A stretch of 64,000 nucleotides of DNA. Origin: Nymphaea colorata. Lineage: Eukaryota; Streptophyta; Magnoliopsida; Nymphaeales; Nymphaeaceae. Below, one piece after another: positions 21,259-34,015 of this stretch (its first letter is position 1; the number at the start of each line of letters is the position of its first letter). A program made the position numbers and the translations under genes. The stretch spans positions 12,415,289-12,479,288 of the forward strand of contig NC_045146.1 in assembly GCF_008831285.2 (NCBI RefSeq), read 5' to 3'. The notes beneath the pieces were generated by a model, which saw nothing but the letters and a program-made list of their open reading frames with translations, was not told the DNA's origin and did no database searches.

Positions 21259-24200
21259 GATTCGAGCTTGACAGTACCAGAGTTGAACCAGTTTATAGAT
21301 GCGCGTGTAAGTGGGCTAGCGCTAGGAGTTCAACACGGTTGGATCTAATTGCACCAGACTTAATTGATCTGCACTTGGGATGTGATTTCTGAGCCATTTT
21401 CTCATTTACATACTGTTGCCCCTTAAAAGAGTCCAAAATTTGAAGCATTAGTGCCTCTCAGCCAGAGATTTCTGACTCTGCCATTGAATCGATCAATATT
21501 ATTGCGGAATCTTACTTCACAGTGAAGCTGCATTGCTCGGGAATCCACAAAACTCCAACCTTCATTTAAAGGCCTAACCCCGACCAGTCAGCAGGTTTTT
21601 TCTTTTCTTTTTGTTTGAGATTTGTCTGCATGCTTGTATACGCGTATGTGCATGTGCCTTTGTTGGCTTTCTAATATTATGATATATTATACGTGAATTC
21701 ATTTGATCAAGTTTAAGCAGTCCCAATGAATATTTTTTTATGATTGTTAATTTTTTTCATAAACAGGTTCAGGCTTAGTGTACGATCTTAAATGGACGCG
21801 CTGGAACCAACCTTGAATTTGACAATCTCACATGAGCTCAAGCTCGTTTTCTACTATAATTGTTAGTGACCAAATTCCTACTTAACAGCACGCATGAGGC
21901 TGTGGAAATGGTTTAAGGTGAGTATGGCGACCGATGCCTGAATTCATTCTGTTTAATGTTAAGTTGCATCAGATTGACAGAACAGATTATGGGAAAACAT
22001 TAGTTTGGTGACCTTTATATATAACACAGAGCAATAAGACTTGCCTTTATGAGGCTATTTACTGATGAGAGCGAGAGAGAGGAGAACTACTTTTTTGAAA
22101 GAGTGAGAGAGGAGACCTACACCTGAACGTAGGAGGGCATTTGATGGCGTGAAAGAAGTTGAAAATAAACTCTCTTTTTTTTCATGCGTATGGCGGTCGA
22201 AATAGTATGGAGGTCGGAGTTCCCATGCTTAAGTATCCTTTTTCCCCTGGCAATTTTTAGTTGTTGGGTTGTAAAATGAGTGAAACTTTTCAGGAAAAAA
22301 AATCACCTTGTTTGAAGAGCAAAGTGTAGAGGAAGTGTAAGCAGGTGAAAATATCATCCTCCCAGTATACCTTAAAAATATTTCTCCTCTATATATCAGG
22401 CCCCAATAATGACGTTATTTTTTTTTTTTTGAAAATTTTCAAGTTATTAAGTTGGAAAGTGAGTATCTCAAAGGGGTTGTAGCGCACTGAGCCGTAAGGC
22501 GGTCCACCTCAAAAGGGATTTGTGGTCAAATTTTCTATGGTCGCTATCACACGACCTATTGTGCTCCTCCTCTGGAGCATAGTAAGTCTGGACACATGCT
22601 TTCTGAACTCTTGAACTCTGGGGGTTGGAGGAAGTGGTATCTCTTCGAGGCAGTGTAATGAAGTGCTCAGCTTAGAGTGAAAAAAAAAAATAGAAAAGTG
22701 AGTGAAACCTTTTCTAAAAGAAAAAAAATGCCTTATTTGAAGCAAATGGTAGAAGAGGTGAAAATCTCACCTTTTAGGTGCATGCACTTTTGAAGGGAAA
22801 AAAAAAACACTCTGAATGCAGAATTAGCCAGCGGTAAATATTTTCCAGATAAACTTTTCATGCCCATCAAACAATGAAAAGGATAGTATGGAATTATCAA
22901 ACATCTCTTCTATTCGGAATAAGGAATAATTTTCCCTCTTCCACCCTGTTCCAGATTTTTTTTTTCTGGAATTTTCTTCCAGAAAAGTTCTTCTGGGCCA
23001 TCAAACGCCCTCTAATTGACATCGCTTTTCTTGAAAAATCTTTAAAAAAATGTCAGCTGAAAGGACAATTTCTCCTATTTTTTCTGGCAGGAAAAATACT
23101 TTATCCTCTCGCCCACTCAAAGTAACACAACACTGAGTTTTACAACTTGCAGAAAGAACAGTGGACTGTTCAGTAGCTCCCTTCTGAGTTGGACGCTAGT
23201 GCTGATCCAAAGCTGGACCAAAACGAACGTCCTTTTTTCCATTTTGAGACGTTTACATAGATTTTTTGCACGAAATGCAACTTGTAGAACAACCAACCAC
23301 CACAATGCTGAGAGGAAGACTAGACTTTATGTCTTTTCAAGTGGAAGACGGCCATTACTCGTAGATTTGGTGCAGGTCCGGATTTCGTGAGCAGTCGCTT
23401 TGTAAAAGGCAAAGATTAGGACTTAGGACCAAATTTAATAGGACCACAATTTCTTGAACTCCTTTAGGTTCATGGTGCTGCTTAAATGTGGAATGTGAAT
23501 GCTGGCAAAACAAAAGGAACCTAGCAGTGGCAAAGCCACAACTTTTTTGTGAAAGGGGCACTTGAGTTGGTGATGTAAGTTTGGTGTGGGCATAGCATGT
23601 AACTTTTGAGTCATGACAATGAGCTCTTCTTGGTATAAAGTAGCCTGCAGTAAATTATGATCTTTAAGATTAATACCGTCATCAGAAAATTTTCACTGGG
23701 TGGTCCTTTTTATGGCCCCATTAGAGAAGATATTCATCAAAACAACAAACTATTGGAAGGATAGGACAGAGACCTGATATTTATGTTTAAGAGAGAGAGA
23801 GAGAGAGTTCTTTGGTGGTGCTACCATGTTATCCTATGCTCTTTCTTGGCATGAATTTTGCAAACAGATAGCACGGAGATATATTTAAAATAATTTTATT
23901 TCCCATGCTAATAGGTTTAATCACCTTTACTGCTCAAAAAATCAGCTTTTTAGTATAGCAAAAAGGTTCAAACGCTACGATACATGAGCATCGGGAGGTT
24001 TCAGGAAGCACATTAAAGAAAAAAAAAAAGTAATGTTAGCCTTAAATGGATCCTACCTAAATATGCTCCAAATGTTAGCATGATCAAGCGATGTACAACG
24101 AGGATGTACCACGATGAATTATGGCGGCATGAAAACATATGATCATGTCCACATGCATCCAAAAGGAAGAAACAAGAAAGAACAACAAACAACCGAGAGA

Positions 24201-24958
24201 CCAGCAACTTTTCCCTCCATGAAACGTTATGTGGGTTCCGCAGCAGAACATGATCTGTCACAAAGTGACCAAGAAAAAAGTGCAATGCAACGCTATGGAG
24301 CGAACTACTCTCCCCTCAATCTAGCATCAACCCTCATCAAAGTAGACAAAAGCCAAATGCAACAAGTTCAGCAGCAAACCAAACGTCCACAAGGGAAGAT
24401 TCAAACACTTTGGCGCCTACTTTCTAAAGGCATCTGTCCATTTCTATTGTTTGTTTTACTCAGCATTCTTTTTTTGCATGTTTGTCCAAATCTTGTTGTA
24501 ATGCATGTCGTGCATATGGAAGGGCAGAATTTATAGCTTTTCCTGGATCATCAAGTTTCAATTTTCATTGTGAAAACCTTAGGCTCCTCAACATACTTGC
24601 CCCCTATGTATACAACCCCATACCATGATACAAGCAACGATGCTTCATAGGGATAGAAACGATCAAACGGACCATGTACCCGATTAATGGCCAGAGGCAG
24701 CGGATGATGTCTTTATAAAATTGAAGACTGAAAATTTGGCTGTTCAACTCTTCACTTTAGGAGGAGACTTTTTGCCAATTCAACAAGGAATCATCGCAAG
24801 TAGTTAGGCCTTTCAATAATTAAGAAACAGTTTTGAAGTTACAATATTCCGTATTTCAATCAATTGAATGAATATTATTACAGATATTACAAATTTTACA
24901 AACCAAAACCGATTAGGAAGATAGAGGACGAAACGACCCGAACACAATTACTGCCTCT
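21259..24958. other. Intergenic, no gene recognised
   Basis: Contains an (AG)n microsatellite at about 23790-23807 and several T/A runs. A 140-codon plus-strand ORF at 24114-24536 has a hydrophobic stretch near its end (CPFLLFVLLSILFLHVC) but no family resemblance or promoter. Confidence 0.4.
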
Positions 24959-27900
24959 TCATTTGCCTAGTCTGACATTTACTTTACTCCACCCGCTTTC
25001 TCTGATATTTTGCCTACTCAGGCCTGCTTCTTTGACACTTGGTTTACCCACCCCAACTTCTTTGATATTTAATTTACTCACCCCAACCTCTATGTTCTCC
25101 AAAGGTTTTGCATTCTTATCAGCAACCGCTGCTGACTTCCTGCTCAAAATCCATGGATGCTGCAGACACTGTGCTGCTGTTGGTCTCTTCTCTGGGGCAA
25201 AATCCAGAAGAGGAGACAAGAAATCTACAAACTCATTTGCGTCAGCCTCCATAAACTTGTATTTCTCGATCAAAACCTTGATTAGAGGCCAGAATCTTAG
25301 CCTCTTTATGTTCTTTAGATCACCATATCTGTCAAAGAAATCTTTGGACCGTGACCCACCAACTGCAATCTGTAACCCATTCAACAATGCCTTCAATTCA
25401 TACCACAATTATGCAGCAAAAAGAGCATGGGACATATTGTGGTATAATTTTGAATAGAGAACGGTGTGCAAGTCTCACCTTCCGAGGAACTTTTCCAAGA
25501 AGTTCAATCATCAGAGCCAAATGGTCCTGGAATGCACTTCAATTAGTAAATAAACAGAAAACAACCAAATCATAAAGAAAACTCAAAAAGTGTAAGCTGA
25601 TTCAGAAACTATGAATTTCCAAAGACTGTACTATGGGACAAAAGATTGACGATTAAAAAAAAAAAAAAAAAGTAAAATAAAGAAGCATTATTAAGGAAAC
25701 CGAAAGGGTCAAATAAAGACTCTAATATGGTAATTACACATGAACTCAGGTGCTTTGATCATAAGATGACCATAGGAAAAATTTTCATCAACCTCAAATT
25801 TTTCATAAAGAAAAGAGTGGTTCCTTGAATTAGTTTAGCACCATACCATATGAGAGAGAAAGGGGATACATTAACACAGCAAATTTGTCAAAGTGTTCTA
25901 GAACATGTTGAGATTATGCATTCGCATTACAAAACCTTCCTAAACCAATTTGAGCTTCATGCTGTCATAATGATGTAATCACTACAAAACATAGACATTG
26001 AAATTTTGTAAGGAGACACTTTATGTAATTAGCTGTTCGATAGCGAGAAAACCAAAACCATGTCTGAAGCTGTTAGACACCAATTATAGGAAAGGGAACA
26101 AGAAATTACACTTAGCAAATTACGAGAGTAAAAGAAATCAGTGGTTGCTTACTTGATCACATTCAAATCCTTCCCCATTCTTGGGTTCAAAAAGCATGTC
26201 ACCGGTAGCTATTTCAAATGCAACACAAGCAAAGGACCACATGTCAACTGCTTCGTTGTAATCATATCCCAAAATCACCTCAGGTGCTCTATACTGTCGA
26301 GTCTGTATTTCGGCAGAAAATTTCTTGTCTTTCCAACAAGCATTTCCCACATCCACAATCTTACAGCTGAAGTCAATGCCTTCTAAGCTTCTGACCTTTT
26401 CTGTCTCTGCTGGCTTCTTCACCTTTTTCCTCAGCTTCTTTCCCGCAACTCCAATTGTTCCACCGTTCATTTTTTTTTCAGGCCTTTCAAGAATGGGGAT
26501 GAGTCCCGATCTATGTGGATCTTTTGAAGGATCAATACTAGATGTTAACATCACATTCTCAGGTTTCAAATCTGTGTGAATTATCCGGAGTTCCCTATGC
26601 AAGTAATCTAGGCCCAAAATAATTCCATGGCAAATATCTTTAACTTTAGGGAGTGGCAAACCCCGGTAACGATTGTACCTAAGAAGTTTAAGAAGTGACT
26701 CTCCAAGGAGCTCAAAAACCATGCACACATGACTCCCGTTTGGCCCAGTGTGATTAAAATGGTGCAGCAATTTAACAACACCCTTCGAGCCTTTGGGATC
26801 ACCATCACTAATAGCGCGGAGTATTTCAATTTCTTCAAGTGCCGCCACTGTGAAATTTTGAGCACTCTTCTGGATTTTGAGGGCTACAAATTTCTGCAAA
26901 CATCATCGAAAGAAACAAAAAAATGAGAAAGAGAAGACAGGTGATTAATATGATCTTTTGCACAGATAAAAACAATTAAGACAGATTCCAAACGAACTGC
27001 TTGTCAAAAACAGAAAAGAAAAGAAGAGGCCAGAGAGGGTGTTGTAATCATGAATAGCAAACAGAAACTTTTTGTGACCAATAATATTCAACATTAGAAT
27101 AAAGCTTTATAGAAATGGATGAGGTGGAATTAGTTATCAAGACAAAGCAAAAATTAAAAAAAAAAATAAAAAAGAAAGGAGGGAAAGGAATATGACAATC
27201 CACACATCAACCAAAACAAGGAGAATGATGAAAGTTACGCCATACGTAAGGAGAACAACAATTTTAGAGAGCAAGACCCATGCTTGTATACAAAAAGTAA
27301 TACCTTAGTTTCTGTTTGAGATATGAATAATACTCTCAAAATCTTAAATTGAATCCCATAGAACTATGAGTACAAGAGGAGAAACGTTTCAAGGATCATT
27401 GAATAATTGAAGGAAAAGGAAATGTCTTTTTCTTTTTTGCAACCTTAAGAATAAAGAAAATGTAAAGTTGTAATTTTGCACACCTCAGAATAAAAAAATA
27501 CTGGTCATACAGTCGTTGGACATCAACGATTAAGGTAAATCTAATGGCAATTCACATTGAACTTCTCTACTGCGTACATGATGATCGAAAACCAGGGCGG
27601 GTGGGAAAATGCTTAAAGTCGGAAACAAAGAAGACTACGTCTGAAACAATCGGTTGACGAAATGACAGCAACGCAAAAACATAAAAGAACAGTAAGAAAT
27701 GAAGAAGAGAATGATTTTGATGGAACTGCAGGCTAAACAGGCAATAACAGCGTAAACGTAATTAAGGAAATACAAGAACAAGACGTTTCACGCCATTTAG
27801 AAGAAAATCAGATCAATAAAAGATTATCTACAGAGGTAACAAACCAACAGAAAACCACGAATAGGAGAAAAAAAAAAGAAATATACTTACTAAGAGGGAA

Positions 27901-28679
27901 AACTGAAAAGGAATTCTCTATAGACAATCTTAGAGCCATATTGCAAACAAGGGAATATGGTGCAAGGACACCAGGACTAATCAAATATAATTGGATGAGA
28001 AAATGGAATTAACATTGTATATGTGGGAAGAGGGGAAAATTTGTCGTATAGAAACCCTGGAAATTAAAATGAAAAGAGAAGAGAGTCAAAATTATCCAAT
28101 ATTAAAGCACAAGATAGACTGCATGTAGAGGATTATTAACGGACGCCAAAAAGTATACACAGTTTTCCTCCGGAAAACGGCCGTGGAACTTAATTCAATA
28201 ACAGAATAATCACAAGATACCACGGGAACCGCAACTATGAAAAAACACGATATGGGCAATCACTGGAATCATAGATCATGCAGAATCAATCATGGAAAGG
28301 AGGGAATTGAAATCAGATCGCCTCTGCAATCAAACGATGAACATGGACAGAAGCCAATTGAACAAGAAATGATTAAAACAAAGACGTGGGTCGTCCTCCG
28401 AACAACCAATCACGTAAAATTACAAGGAATTGGACGCTGCGATACTTTGGTTTCGGTGTCATATGCGAGCCAGACGGTCGAGAAATTCCCCCAACCAAGC
28501 TTTTTCTGAGCCACGTATCGCGAGCCAAAGAATTGATCGCCAGGAAGAACGAAATGGTATCCTCCCTTCCTGTATTCCTCTCGATCCTCCTCCTCCTCCT
28601 CCTCTTCCTCATCATCATCTTCTTCTTCTTCCTTCGAGGAAAGGTATATGGAAGAGATCTGGTTCCATTTGTTCGCCAT
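24959..28679 (-). CDS. SRPK: SRPK-type serine/arginine-protein kinase, four exons
   Basis: Coding exons on the minus strand: 28679-28446, 26893-26153, 25526-25479 and 25369-24959. All introns are GT-AG and phase 0, giving 477 residues. The product should phosphorylate SR splicing factors. After an acidic run (17-34), YRKGGYH is followed by the glycine loop GWGNFSTVW (about 62-70), the catalytic lysine in VALK (Lys84), the catalytic loop IIHTDLKPEN (Asp186; HTD replaces HRD, as in SRPKs), DVGNACW (259-265; DLG in animal SRPKs), and the activation/P+1 region IQTRQYRAPEV. The spacer inside the kinase fold is short (about 213-255, Lys-rich), as in plants. EKRPTAAQCLQHPW closes the kinase domain. 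A 36-residue tail with four related motifs follows (see findings). Intron 1 is 1552 bp. The ATG is the only one upstream and in frame with the acidic leader. Confidence 0.94.
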
Positions 28680-28681
28680 TG

Positions 28682-28697
28682 CTCTCTCTCTCTCTCC
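28682..28697 (-). repeat. (GA)n tract in the 5' leader of the SRPK gene
   Basis: On the sense (minus) strand GAGAGAGAGAGAGAG lies immediately before the start codon. GA/CT-rich leaders are common in plant promoters and 5' UTRs; a regulatory role is only an inference. Confidence 0.6.
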
Positions 28698-28814
28698 TCT
28701 GTTTCTTCCTCTTTCCCTTCGGTGTTCCTTTTCTTAATGAGTGGGGTGGTTGATTTGGTCATCCAAGCAGTTTGGTCTCCTTCCCCTTTCTCTTTTATTA
28801 TTTTTATATTTTAA

Positions 28815-29396
28815 TTCTGGAAAAGAAAAACCATATGTTCTTACTTTTCTATTTTCTGATTGGCTCCCAAGCCCAAGAATAGTGTCTTTTCAGCTGTCAT
28901 ATGGATGGTCTCGGCAAGGCGATGCCCAACAATCCAAAATCTGTTTGGATCCTTAATTCGGATCAACAAGTCCAATTGGCTTTATCGTGAACCAGATTTT
29001 GAAAAGTTCCCACTACCAAATTCCTTTATCCCTATCTACAGACATAATCTGCTCCGACCAACTACTAGTTTTTATATATGAATCGGATCATTTGGATATC
29101 TGTCTCGAACCCGTTAATTTATGCATTGGTTTCTTATCTATTAGATCTTAATGGGACCAAAGTTGCACATAGGATCCCTGTCATGATCAGTGAGTTGTTC
29201 AGATTGTGCTTGTTTTAGAGTAGGATATGCGGCAGGGCATGGAAACTCCTACCTCCATCTTGGCATATAGCTTATAATGTGAAAATCATGAGCCCTTTTT
29301 GTTTCCTCGAAAGAAAAAAAAAAAAAGAAAGACCTTATATTTGTTGTACCCATTTGGAGTTTTTGGTCCATGTACAGTGGGTCCTGCTGATGCCAA

Positions 29397-29432
<36 letters not shown>

Positions 29433-31990
29433 TTCTTTCTTTTTATACATGTTGGTTAAGTAGATATCTGTCAGTTCAATTATCACGAGAAATTACTGTT
29501 TGAGTTTGTTTTTATGTTGATCCCTGCTTTTTGGGGCAGTGGCATATTCATTCCTACTTGATAGCCGCAGATAACCATTCCAAAATGGTGGTTGAAGTTT
29601 AAATTTTGCTGATAGAAAAGAACCTTTTTCACCAATGAAACAAGTTTTCTAAGGAAAAGGTCGTATGAATTACATAATCAGATTTTATTGAGACCATAAT
29701 CGTAGTAAACTGGTAACTGTTGTTATGAGCTGCAAAAGGAAGAATTTGTCTTGAGAGTTCGTGTATCATGATGGATTTTCCGGGCACAATCGACATGATA
29801 GACCTATCAATCTTGAAAGTGATCTCTTCATAAGCTAAACTAAGACTAATTAATGAAAGGTGATCAGTACGTGAATCGAGTTAATCAAAACTTGATTCCT
29901 GATGAAGAACTTTCTTGCTCATTCAAGCTGTTCTCGCAGCACATAAACGCCTAGGCCTTCCATTATGAGAAATATACTTAAAAATACATATCCAGCTCTT
30001 TGGTTGCAACTTCAAAAAGAAAGTAGAAAAGTGGGAGCATCCCATCTTTCCATGAGAAAGCACCTAATTACCTGATACAAGTTTGTCCTCACCTTCTTAA
30101 TTACCTACTCATTTATTGGTCCTTAAGTTTTTGGCATGCCCTTTATTTTCTCTTTCAATAGAAAACACTTTTTCTCTTTTTTTCCAAAATGGTGATTCTA
30201 GACATTGAATACATTGCTTACGAATGCAATCAAATTGATAATCTAAAATCACATTGGCAATAAAATGGTATGCCAATCTAATTTGGAGACGTTAAATGCT
30301 CTGTTTGTGAATTCGATCACTTTGACAAGCTAAAATCATATTAAACACTTGAAGATGGATTGCTGATCTAATTTGGCTTGGCCTGTTGGCAAAGAGAAAT
30401 AATGTATAAAATTTTCTCTTTTAACGCAATTTATGATTACACCAAATAGACAAATCATCTTCCAAAAGTTCCTTCACCAGCGACAATACAGTACAGACTT
30501 GGCTGCACTAATGGAGGAATAAGCATTATTTTATATAGGGCACCAGCCATCGCCGCTTGTATTGAGATCAATGGTCTCACGCTGGTGTATATATATATAT
30601 GTATGTATGTATGTATATATTTAAAATCTTTGGACAAAAAGCTTTAGCCATAGAACATTATCAACAGTTTATCATGTAGCAACGGTTGGCAATGTTTTTA
30701 ATGACAGTTCCATGATAGTTTCATGATACTTCTAGCGACGGATTTCAAATATTAGACTTCCCTATGAAGCATGCTGGTAAAGGGACTCTATCCTGCTTTG
30801 TTTGCAGCGTCCACATGAGAGAAAAGCTTAATTTCACATGCAAAGTAATTGTTTTGTTGCAAACTGGGGAGACAGATGCCCCTTTTGGCAATAATGCACT
30901 GGGAAAGTGCCTAGATAACATGTCAGCCGTGGTACACTTTTTCAGATCTCATTGTAATTTTCCTGTGGCCGTCACCTTCTTTGTTTTACTTTGGATTGAA
31001 GGTTTTTAGAGTTCAAGACAACTTTACTTCAGAGTTTCCAGTTTTTGTTGGATCATTTATCCCGAAATGATGTTTTCTCTGGAAAACCATATGCTGAGAG
31101 TTAAGCCCCTGATCTTTATTGACAAAAGATGAGAAGAAAGAAAATGTCCCTGACTGGGAGTGTGTTTGATAAGAAGAACAATATTGTGTTTTTAAAACAG
31201 TTGTTCTTAAACCTCATCATCCAAAACTCACTGTTTTTTGTTTGATTCACCACATATTGGTATTTACATAGAGGTCGCATATAAATGAGTTTTCTAGGTA
31301 GAATGAGTTTAATAAAAAGAAGAACACCGTATTCTTTCTGGGCCTGTAGGAGAAGTATCTCAACCTGTCGTCCGAGAAGGATCTAAAGCTCTCACCCAAC
31401 CTTTGTTCTCTTAAGGTGTACTTTTGACACCTTTAGATGTCCCCCCTGCAGCACTTTAACTTGAGCATCAGTGAACCTTTATAATATAGAGAGTTGACAC
31501 CCTCTTACATTCGAATAGCTAACCCCACCTTGTATTCTTTAACCACATGTCGCTAAACCACATCATCCAAGAACATAGCGTTCGTGTTCCAAAAAACATG
31601 TCAAGAGTATCAAGTTTTTCCTTGATCAAGTAATCAAACGCTAGTTATACTACAATTCCTGACCAATGTAACATTCTTGGAAGGTGTTAAAAAAATCAGT
31701 GTTCCAATAATACAATATTCTTCTTACGAACTCCTTAATAGCTTGCATGTTTCTTAAGAAAATGTTTTCCATGCAAGGCTGCTGCGAGAGACGGCTGCCA
31801 TCCCATTTTATTATGAAAAAAATAAATAAAGAATAAAGAACAGAATACACTTAAGAAGATACTGTTTGAATATGCAAAACACCTGACAATGTTACCTGTG
31901 ATCTTCCCATGACAGAACCATGCAAGTGAATCTGGAAATGCGTCCTTTTTTGGACTCAAATGAACACATTCTATCTGTTCCATCAAATTG
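28815..31990. other. Intergenic between SRPK and the CACTA end, no gene recognised
   Basis: Holds a (CT)n microsatellite at 29401-29427 and a (TA)n/(TATG)n tract at about 30587-30620. The ORFs lack family resemblance. Confidence 0.4.
29401..29427. repeat. Microsatellite (CT)n
   Basis: About 13 uninterrupted TC units. Confidence 0.95.
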
Positions 31991-32110
31991 GACTACAAAA
32001 AATATTAATTCCACTGACGGCAGAAAACGTCAGTAGCAAACAAAAATCCGTCAGTAACATATTTACTATCTGCGTGAAAGCTCCGTCAGTGAAGACAGTG
32101 TCGCTGAAGC
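31991..32110 (+). mobile_element. CACTA (En/Spm-like) transposon terminus, probably a relic
   Basis: GACTACAAAAAATA at 31991-32004 matches the CACTACAAaAAA terminal repeat typical of plant CACTA elements except for the first base. It is followed by sub-terminal repeats of the motif CCGTCAGT in both orientations: ACTGACGG at 32013-32020, CGTCAGT at 32028-32034, CCGTCAGT at 32048-32055 and again at 32083-32090. Arrays of this kind are the transposase-binding regions of CACTA elements. I could not find the opposite terminus within the window, so this is likely a truncated or very small non-autonomous copy. Confidence 0.7.
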
Positions 32111-32404
32111 TGAATTCAAGGAACAGATAGTGTATTTTACTTTCGTCGAAACACTAATTGAGTCAAGCTAGGAGGTCTTCAGCAATTAGTTTCCGAAAAA
32201 GCTAGGCCATTTTAAAATTCCACGAGTTGTAGTTTTTTTTTGTTTGTAAAATCATAGTGCATAAGGCTGAGGTAGTAATTAATTATTTTTTCAATAATTC
32301 ATATAATTTTGTGTATATCTTTATCCGTGGCCTCTCCCAAAGTAGGAGGCCTTAAATGTCAAAATCGTTATCCAAATTCATAAATCTAACTTCACCTGAA
32401 AAAG

Positions 32405-32439
<35 letters not shown>

Positions 32440-33193
32440 AATGCACTATTTTAGTTCTCCACAGTGATGCATTAAACCAAACAGATCATGTATATACAGT
32501 TTGTCATATCACCATTCGAAAGCGATATTGCAATGTTGACTATAATTCTGATTATAGATGGCCGCCATTATCAGCATTAATGTTCATGTACCTTCGCTCG
32601 ACTCCAGCATTTAAGTCGAAATCCCTTTGATCAGATACTTTGATAAGATATATGTGACCATTGAATGTTTGCTGTTCTTGCATGATTTTAAGTCTTCATA
32701 AAGAATGAGTACCAATACCATACCAACTAGGAAAACCTATAATCCGATTCGTAAGTTGAAGAGATCCTGAATCGAATCCCTTCGCCCTCATTCATCCTGC
32801 AGCACAAGCCTTTCCCCTGGCGTTCACCTTGCAAGGTGCGATGATAGGGAGTCACTTACCACGTGTTTGATTATCACCACAGATATCAAATATACAGTTA
32901 AATTCCAAATTTTAGTAATAGAACAAGAGTTCATTTGAAGTTAATAGGGATCACAGCGCCTGGTCTTCAAATCTGCAGTTTGCTAAAGTTGTAGGTTTAA
33001 GGTTAATCTCACCATTAGATCATACCACGATCAAACACCCCATAAGAAACACTCTATGAGTGTTTTATGAATCTATCTTAAAGATGTGAACCAATTTATG
33101 AAACACTAGAACTAGGTGTGCATAAATTCATTATAAACTTTGGGGTAGATTCTTGTAATCTAAAAAAAAGCGTTTTGTTTGTCAAACGATCTT
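32111..33193. other. Intergenic, no gene recognised
   Basis: Includes the (AT)n microsatellite at 32407-32436. Nothing else is recognisable. Confidence 0.4.
32407..32436. repeat. Microsatellite (AT)n
   Basis: About 15 uninterrupted AT units. Confidence 0.95.
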
Positions 33194-33247
33194 TAATTTT
33201 ACTTTTATTATACTTCAACTTAATTTTACTTTTATTATACTTCAACT
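33194..33247. repeat. Exact tandem duplication, 2 x 27 bp
   Basis: The unit beginning TAATTTTACTTTTATTATAC at 33194 is repeated exactly from 33221. Confidence 0.9.
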
Positions 33248-33534
33248 TACAGTGCCCTCCTTTCATCTCCCTTTTATAACAAAGAAAGTTGACACCCTGT
33301 GAACTCAAAATGAATACTGGCCACCTATCAACCTCCTTCCATCATCTCTTGTCCTGACCCTCTTAAAATATAAAATATATATGGTTCTACATTAAGAAAG
33401 AAGAATTAAAAAAGGAACATGTTTACAATGACGTCATTGGCATTTGGGAGGGATGAAAAGACGTTTTTTTAGCTCAATTAAATTCAATGCATGCTTCTGT
33501 TCGGTTCCATTGGGTACGTTTCATTATGTCTATG

Positions 33535-33660
33535 CATCCGGCCGGCCAGGCCCAATAAGAGTCGGGTTCGGGCAGGCTTGATGCCCGAAACACAAGCTCA
33601 GGCTAGGCCCGATGTCTGAAATCTAAGTCCAGGCTTGGCTCGGTCCGGTTCGATTAATAT
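33535..33660. repeat. GGCCCG-rich interspersed tract
   Basis: Imperfect reiterations of GGGC/GCCCGA and AGGCTNGGC stand out from the AT-rich surroundings and are followed by an AT-rich TTTTAATATAAAA tract (33660-33740). Similar tracts lie at about 56880-57090 and 62840-63060. They may be transposon ends or simple GC-rich repeats. Confidence 0.45.
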
Positions 33661-33799
33661 TTTTAATATAAAATAAAACATTTTAAATATAAAACATATT
33701 TTTAATAATAAAATACATTGTTATTAAATAAAAATAAATCAGACTGAATTGAGCCCCGACACGAGTCGACTTTTTTGAGCCCTGTTCCAGTTGCAAATT

Positions 33800-34015
33800 G
33801 AACTTTAAAAGCAACAAAGTGACCCTTCTTGTAGCCTCCCTGCAGAGTCCTGAGCTGTGTCGGTGTCAGTGATAGAACGAGACATCCTTCAATTTGGATG
33901 CCGCGCCCTACCGCCTTAAGACAGAGGAACATAACGCCCACGAAAATCGAACTAGAGACCTACCTTTTACAAGCCTCTAACCCGACCTGCTACGCTATGC
34001 CCTTTGAAGCGCTCA
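33800..34015 (-). mobile_element. tRNA-derived SINE
   Basis: On the minus strand TAGCGTAGCAGG (33997-33986) fits the Pol III A-box consensus TRGCNNAGYNGG at every position. About 32 bp further, AGTTCGATTTTC (33953-33942) resembles the B box GGTTCRANNCC. This is the spacing of a tRNA-type internal promoter, but the segment does not fold as a tRNA and continues into a non-tRNA body of about 140 bp (33940-33800) ending near an A/T-rich boundary. The exact ends are uncertain. Confidence 0.7.

Noticed and set aside
24114..24536. 140-codon plus-strand ORF with a hydrophobic segment
   Set aside because: No family resemblance, no promoter or splice context; the hydrophobic part comes from a T-rich run.
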